The notes under the pieces: model-generated
What the model was told of the DNA's origin: nothing
The model's input: only the letters and a program-made list of their open reading frames with translations
Database searches by the model: none
Position numbers and translations under genes: made by a program
Origin: Molanna angustata
Lineage: Eukaryota; Arthropoda; Insecta; Trichoptera; Molannidae
Assembly (NCBI GenBank): GCA_963576475.1
Contig: OY754982.1
Location: 13,412,501-13,476,500 of the forward strand
Reading direction: 5' to 3'
DNA: 64,000 nt
Shown: piece after piece, positions 62,711-64,000 of the stretch
How positions within the stretch are numbered: the stretch's first letter is position 1
Layout of the letters: each line of letters begins with the position of its first letter

Positions 62711-64000
62711 GTTTATTTAGTTAAGTATTTTATGCAAAAATGTTATAAATTTAAAAGTCTAAGTATTTTTTTTTAAAAAATCGAAAAATTATTTTGAAAT
62801 ATTATTTTTAAATTATTTGATAAGTTTTTAAATATTGGGATTTTATCAATGTATTTTTATTTCATTATTCCTTTTTATAAATTTTTATTTATTTGTATTT
62901 GTTTTTTTAGAAAAATATTTTGTACAAAAAAAAATATTTTTGTATTAGTTTTATTTATTTATGTTTATATTTTATTACAATGCTTATTTGCAGCTAGTTA
63001 TCATTTTTATTCGCTTTCTATTTTATGTTATGACTATTAGTTTATTTTATTTTCAAAATATTATTTATACAAAAATTATTTTTAAAAATATTTTATAATG
63101 TTCGTTTGCGTACGTAGTTTATTTTAAATAATTTTATATAATTGTAATTGTATATAATTTTTTTATTCCCGTAATTATATTTAGAATTAATATATATTTT
63201 ATTTTAATGTTTAATTTATTATATTATTTGCTTTGCGTTGTTAATTTGTTCGATAAAGTGAGGTATAATATTATTTAATATTTCAGTAATGTTTTAAATT
63301 GTTGCTTGCTAGAGTTTTTGTGACCGAGTTCATCAGCCCCTAAGGTTGTTGACTTTATTCTATTCACTTTCTAATTCCTTATCGCGGTTTCATGGGTTAT
63401 TCGAGTTCATACGGCTATTCTTTTGTTTGGAGTTCATTTACCTTCGTTTTTTTATTACCGATCGGCGCGTTGTAACATTCTTGAACATGAAATATATATT
63501 TGGTTTACTGAATTTTTACATAAAAATATGCGTTTTACGAATATAGTAATTATTTAACTATATGTTTCTAATTTTTAGTTTTTATGATAATGGTTTTATG
63601 TTTATAATTTTTATTTAGGAATGTAATATTTATTTTTTATTGATAATTTTTTAATTTTTACGTATTACGATATTTAGCAAAAATAAATGTTTTATGAAAT
63701 TCATTTTTAAATTTTATTTTTTTTTGCGTTTTATCAATTATGAACAAGGTAAAATATTTATAATGACTTTAGGCTTTTAGAATGACTTTAGTAATATTAT
63801 AATTTTTATACCTCTATTTGGCGTTTCGTTTCTCTGGCTTTTTGCTTTATATTTTTATACCTTCATCTTTTGTATGTATTTATTTATTTTCCTCTCTTTA
63901 TTTCCTTGTAATTTTGGTTTCTTTAGGTAGCTTTTTTTTAATCGTTTCGTCTGGGTTATTTTTTCGTCTCGTTAGTCATGAAAAAAAATATAAAGTACAT
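62711..64000. other. AT-rich leader side of the gypsy element; no LTR found
   Basis: Extremely AT-rich with long T and TTTTA runs on plus (A-rich on the element's strand). I find no copy of the GC-rich LTR candidate at 57870-58245, so the 5' LTR would lie beyond the window or be lost. Open frames at 62849-63040 and 63346-63546 are Phe/Tyr-rich composition artefacts. Confidence 0.5.

Noticed and set aside
62849..63546. Phe/Tyr-rich frames possibly encoding membrane proteins
   Set aside because: T-rich DNA gives such peptides by composition alone; no start context or conserved motif.

Overview
The window looks like AT-rich (about 30% GC) intergenic or intronic DNA from an arthropod, most likely an insect. 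I find no convincing exon of a host protein gene, no rRNA, no functional tRNA gene and no CRISPR or prokaryotic signal. The arthropod reading rests on the mix of Penelope-like elements (PLEs), LINE families with insect-type C-terminal tails, a Ty3/gypsy element whose Gag ends in a YH-type cysteine motif, dispersed tacctacc strings and many MITE-like palindromes. The order cannot be fixed from the sequence alone.

Layout. 0-9 kb: LINE tails, a 270-bp palindromic MITE, a 93-bp tandem repeat, PLE debris and a minisatellite field (5.7-7.9 kb). 9.5-13.1 kb: a composite PLE made of one nearly full-length copy on the minus strand (reverse transcriptase plus GIY-YIG endonuclease, one in-frame stop) joined head-on to a 5'-truncated plus-strand copy. 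The whole composite is flanked by a 15-bp target duplication inside an older LINE, whose reading frame continues across the site. 14-22 kb: an RTE-like LINE fragment and two copies of repeat family X, one of them interrupted by a 915-bp inverted-repeat element. 26.9-28.7 kb: a tandem array of about 540-bp units of repeat family Y. 32-34.4 kb: MITE copies, a second PLE with an inverted 5' segment, and a LINE C-terminus. 35.5-36.3 kb: a GC-rich island. 38-48 kb: tandem repeats, microsatellites, LINE 3' ends and a MITE.

49.2-53.4 kb holds a LINE of the CR1/Jockey group with both ORFs open (PHD-type ORF1; endonuclease/reverse transcriptase ORF2), the best-preserved element here. 54.5-57.8 kb is a patchwork of a SINE, LINE tails, a CpG-rich MITE and tRNA-like heads. 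57.9-64 kb is a Ty3/gypsy retrotransposon on the minus strand with gag, protease, RT, RNase H and integrase recognisable but with reading-frame breaks. Its candidate 3' LTR is present and its 5' LTR lies outside the window.

The most interesting signal is a set of hammerhead-ribozyme-like folds in the terminal repeats of three different PLE lineages (three identical copies at 9.6, 12.3 and 12.9 kb, plus 4.05 kb and 32.8 kb, with a degenerate inverted pair at 2.8 kb). They share one architecture: a CUGANGA-type box, one extra base, stem II, GAA, then a six-base palindromic or near-palindromic stem III and a two-part stem I. The second is family Y, whose copies, including a tandem array, are flanked by long direct repeats.
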